Positions 5,154 through 6,992 of a stretch of DNA of 6,992 nt are shown piece by piece (within the stretch, counting starts at the first letter, position 1; each line of letters opens with the position of its first letter). Made by a program: the position numbers and the translations under genes. Source of the DNA: Streptomyces sp. (GTDB lineage Bacteria; Actinomycetota; Actinomycetes; Streptomycetales; Streptomycetaceae). The stretch is taken from assembly GCA_003519485.1 (NCBI GenBank), contig DOWQ01000215.1, positions 1 to 6,992 of the forward strand, written 5' to 3'. The notes under the pieces were generated by a model. It saw only the letters and a list, made by a program, of their open reading frames with translations. It did not search any database and was not told the origin of the DNA.

Positions 5154-6704
5154 GTGAGTGGCCTTCTCAACGACACCGTGATGCAGTACCTCCTCGCCGC
5201 GATCGTCGTCCTTCCGCTGCTCGGCTCCGCCGCCGCCCTGTTCCCGGCGCCGCCCGGGCTGAAGGGCCGTGACCCCGACCAGGCCGTGCTCCGGCACGGC
5301 GTGGTCGTCACCGGGGTGGTCCTCGCCCTCGCCGTCGCCCTGGCCGCCGGCTTCGACTACGACGACCCGGCGCGGATGCAGGCCACCACCGACATCAGCT
5401 GGATCCCCGCCCTCGGCACCCGGATCCACCTGGGCGTCGACGGCATCTCGCTCCCCCTTCTCGTCCTGACCGCGCTGCTGACCTTTCTCTGCGCGCTCCA
5501 CAGCTACGGCTCGCCCCCGCGCTCGGGCGGCGCCCGCCCGCGCGCGTTCGTCGCACTGATCCTCGTGCTCGAGGCCGGCACCCTCGCCACCTTCGCCGTC
5601 CTCGATCTGCTGCTGTTCTTCCTGGCCTTCGAGATGGTGCTCATCCCGATGTACTTCCTCATCGCCCGCTGGGGCGGTGAGGCCCGCGAGCGGGCCGCCG
5701 GGAAGTTCATCCTCTACACGCTGCTCGGCTCGATCGTGATGCTGCTCGGTCTCCTCCTGCTCGGTCTCGAGGGCGGCACATTCGACATGATGGCACTCGC
5801 CGCTGACAACGGGTCGTCGATCGGTCACACCACGCAACTGCTCGCGGTCCTCGCCATCGGCACCGGTCTCGCCGTGAAGACCCCGATGTGGCCGCTGCAC
5901 AGCTGGCTGCCCGACGCCCACACCGCCGCCCCCACCGCGGGCTCCGTGCTGCTGGCCGGCGTCCTGCTGAAGATGGGCACCTACGGCCTCGTCCGGCTGC
6001 CGCTGGCGACCGTGCCCGACGGCTTCGCCCGCCTCGCCCCGGTGCTCGCCGTGTGCGGCGTCGTCGGCATCATCTGGGGTGGGCTCGTCTGCCTCGTCGA
6101 GCGCGAGCTCAAGCGGCTCATCGCCTGGTCCTCGATCGCCCACATGGGCTTCGTCGCGCTCGCCCTCGCCTCGGGCAGCGACACGGGCGTCACCGCGGCC
6201 CTCTACGCCAACATCGCGCACGGGGTGATCTCGGCGCTGCTCTTCCTCGTCGTCGGCGGGCTCAAGCACCACTGGGGCGACGACGACCTCACGATCCCGC
6301 GCGCCGCCCTGCGCGACACCTCACCGCTCACCGGGTTCCTCCTCCTCGTCGGGCTCGCCGCGGGGCTGGGGCTGCCCGGGCTCGCCGGCTTCTGGGGCGA
6401 GTTCAGCGCGGTCGTGGCGGCGCTCTCGCCCGCCGGGGGGCGCCCCGCTGCGCTCTTCGTCGTCTGCGCCGTCGTCGCGGCCGTCGGGGCCGCGCTCGCC
6501 GCCGCCTACTCGCTGCGGGTCGCCCGCCTCGTCTGGCTGGGTGAGGGGAGCGAAGGGAGCGCCCCACCCGGGCGTGAGGTCCTCACCCGGTCCGAGCTCG
6601 TCCCGGGTGCGCTCCTCGCGCTCGCCGTCCTCGCCCTCGGCGTCGTCCCCGGGCTGCTGCTCGCCGTCACCGAACCCGCCCTCGTGGGCGTGGTGAGCCG
6701 ATGA
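5154..6704 (+). CDS. nuoM: NADH-quinone oxidoreductase subunit M (antiporter-like, ND4 family)
   Basis: NuoM is the middle antiporter-like proton pump, lying between NuoN and NuoL. The 516 residues match the usual family length and about 14 membrane helices can be traced. Key positions are present: Glu160 in FFLAFEMVLIPMYFLIARWGG, Lys242 in VKTPMWPLHSWLPDAHTAAP, Lys273 in GVLLKMGTYGLVR, His356 in YANIAHGVISALLFLVVGGL, and Glu416 in GFWGEF. The last is the glutamate that takes the place of the third lysine in NuoL. Also typical are LGVDGISLPLLVLT (93-106) and ELKRLIAWSSIAHMGFV (318-334). A short polar insert at about 463-480 separates the last two helices. Unlike NuoL, NuoI and NuoK it has no long low-complexity extension. 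The GTG start is three bases after the nuoL stop. The stop overlaps the nuoN ATG (ATGA). No key residue is missing. Confidence 0.97.
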   Translation: MSGLLNDTVMQYLLAAIVVLPLLGSAAALFPAPPGLKGRDPDQAVLRHGVVVTGVVLALAVALAAGFDYDDPARMQATTDISWIPALGTRIHLGVDGISLPLLVLTALLTFLCALHSYGSPPRSGGARPRAFVALILVLEAGTLATFAVLDLLLFFLAFEMVLIPMYFLIARWGGEARERAAGKFILYTLLGSIVMLLGLLLLGLEGGTFDMMALAADNGSSIGHTTQLLAVLAIGTGLAVKTPMWPLHSWLPDAHTAAPTAGSVLLAGVLLKMGTYGLVRLPLATVPDGFARLAPVLAVCGVVGIIWGGLVCLVERELKRLIAWSSIAHMGFVALALASGSDTGVTAALYANIAHGVISALLFLVVGGLKHHWGDDDLTIPRAALRDTSPLTGFLLLVGLAAGLGLPGLAGFWGEFSAVVAALSPAGGRPAALFVVCAVVAAVGAALAAAYSLRVARLVWLGEGSEGSAPPGREVLTRSELVPGALLALAVLALGVVPGLLLAVTEPALVGVVSR

Positions 6705-6992
6705 GCGCCCCGCAGCTCGACGTCGTCGTCGCGGCCCCGGTGCTCGCGCCCGCGATCGCCTCCGTCGTGGTGCTGGTGCTCGACGCCGTCGCGCCCCGGC
6801 GGCGGCGACCGGCGGTCGCCGTCGGGGTCCTCGCGCTGCTCACCACCCTCGTGGTCGCCATCGGCCTGCGCCTGCGGGCCTCTGCCGGCGGGGAGGTCAC
6901 GACGCTCTGCCTGCCGGGCGACCCCGCTCTCGCCGTGCGCGATGCGCCCGGCCAGACCGCCAGCGAGTGCCTGCTGCGGGTCAGCCAGTCCG
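6701..6992 (+). CDS. nuoN: NADH-quinone oxidoreductase subunit N, N-terminal part (3' truncated by window)
   Basis: The frame opens at ATG 6701, overlapping the nuoM stop, and runs off the right edge, giving 97 residues of a protein that is usually about 480-550 long. NuoN is the antiporter-like pump nearest to NuoK. Visible are a first hydrophobic helix (about 7-29), a basic turn APRRRRP (31-37) and a second helix (about 38-58). A polar segment with Cys70 and Cys90 follows, and the window ends near the expected next element. The basic turn fits a cytoplasmic position, so the Cys segment should face outside. The conserved pump residues lie beyond the edge, so the name rests on position after nuoM, the overlap, and the helix pattern. 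I see no clear ribosome site, so translation probably depends on coupling to nuoM. Confidence 0.88.
   Translation, partial: MSAPQLDVVVAAPVLAPAIASVVVLVLDAVAPRRRRPAVAVGVLALLTTLVVAIGLRLRASAGGEVTTLCLPGDPALAVRDAPGQTASECLLRVSQS

Noticed and set aside
4382..5272. Plus-strand Arg/His-rich frame overlapping nuoL and nuoM
   Set aside because: Composition is typical of an out-of-frame reading of GC-rich DNA, and it crosses the nuoL/nuoM junction without its own start context or any domain.
2652..6272. A 1206-codon open frame on the minus strand, opposite nuoK, nuoL and nuoM
   Set aside because: Its translation is a monotonous Gly/Glu/Asp/Arg/His/Gln mixture with no domain. It lies wholly opposite three genes with clear conserved motifs. 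Long antisense frames are a routine by-product of G/C-rich third positions.

Overview
The window is very GC-rich and strongly biased toward G or C at third codon positions. It has GTG starts, overlapping stop/start codons and no in-frame TTA codon that I can see. This points to a high-GC actinobacterium, most likely Streptomyces or a close relative; that assignment is inference. Everything is on the + strand and essentially all of it is coding.

The window is an internal slice of an operon for the membrane arm of a respiratory complex I (NDH-1). In order it holds: the 3' end of an unidentified upstream gene (2-385), nuoH (382-1347), nuoI (1347-2021), nuoJ (2018-2641), nuoK (2641-3063), nuoL (3060-5150), nuoM (5154-6704) and the 5' end of nuoN (6701 to the edge). 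This is the standard nuoH-N order. Six of the seven junctions are stop/start overlaps and the seventh is a 3-base gap, so the genes are almost certainly cotranscribed and translationally coupled. There is no intergenic stretch that could hold a terminator or an independent promoter.

NuoH carries the quinone-site and E-channel region. NuoI carries two [4Fe-4S] clusters that pass electrons to it. NuoJ and NuoK continue the hydrophilic axis. NuoL, NuoM and NuoN are the three antiporter-like proton pumps, and NuoL has the lateral helix that straps them together. The key Glu and Lys residues of the pump path are present in K, L and M, so the module looks functional.

Several features suggest a divergent, possibly secondary complex I copy rather than the housekeeping one. 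NuoH departs from consensus in two otherwise highly conserved quinone-site loops. The open frame before nuoH is a repetitive Pro/Glu/Ser/Gly tail and not recognisable NuoG sequence. Low-complexity cytoplasmic tails or loops recur in the upstream gene, NuoI, NuoK and NuoL. Streptomyces genomes are known to carry a second, partial nuo cluster without nuoEFG, and this window fits it, but the genes that would prove it lie outside. I found no mobile element, RNA gene, CRISPR array or wholly new system.
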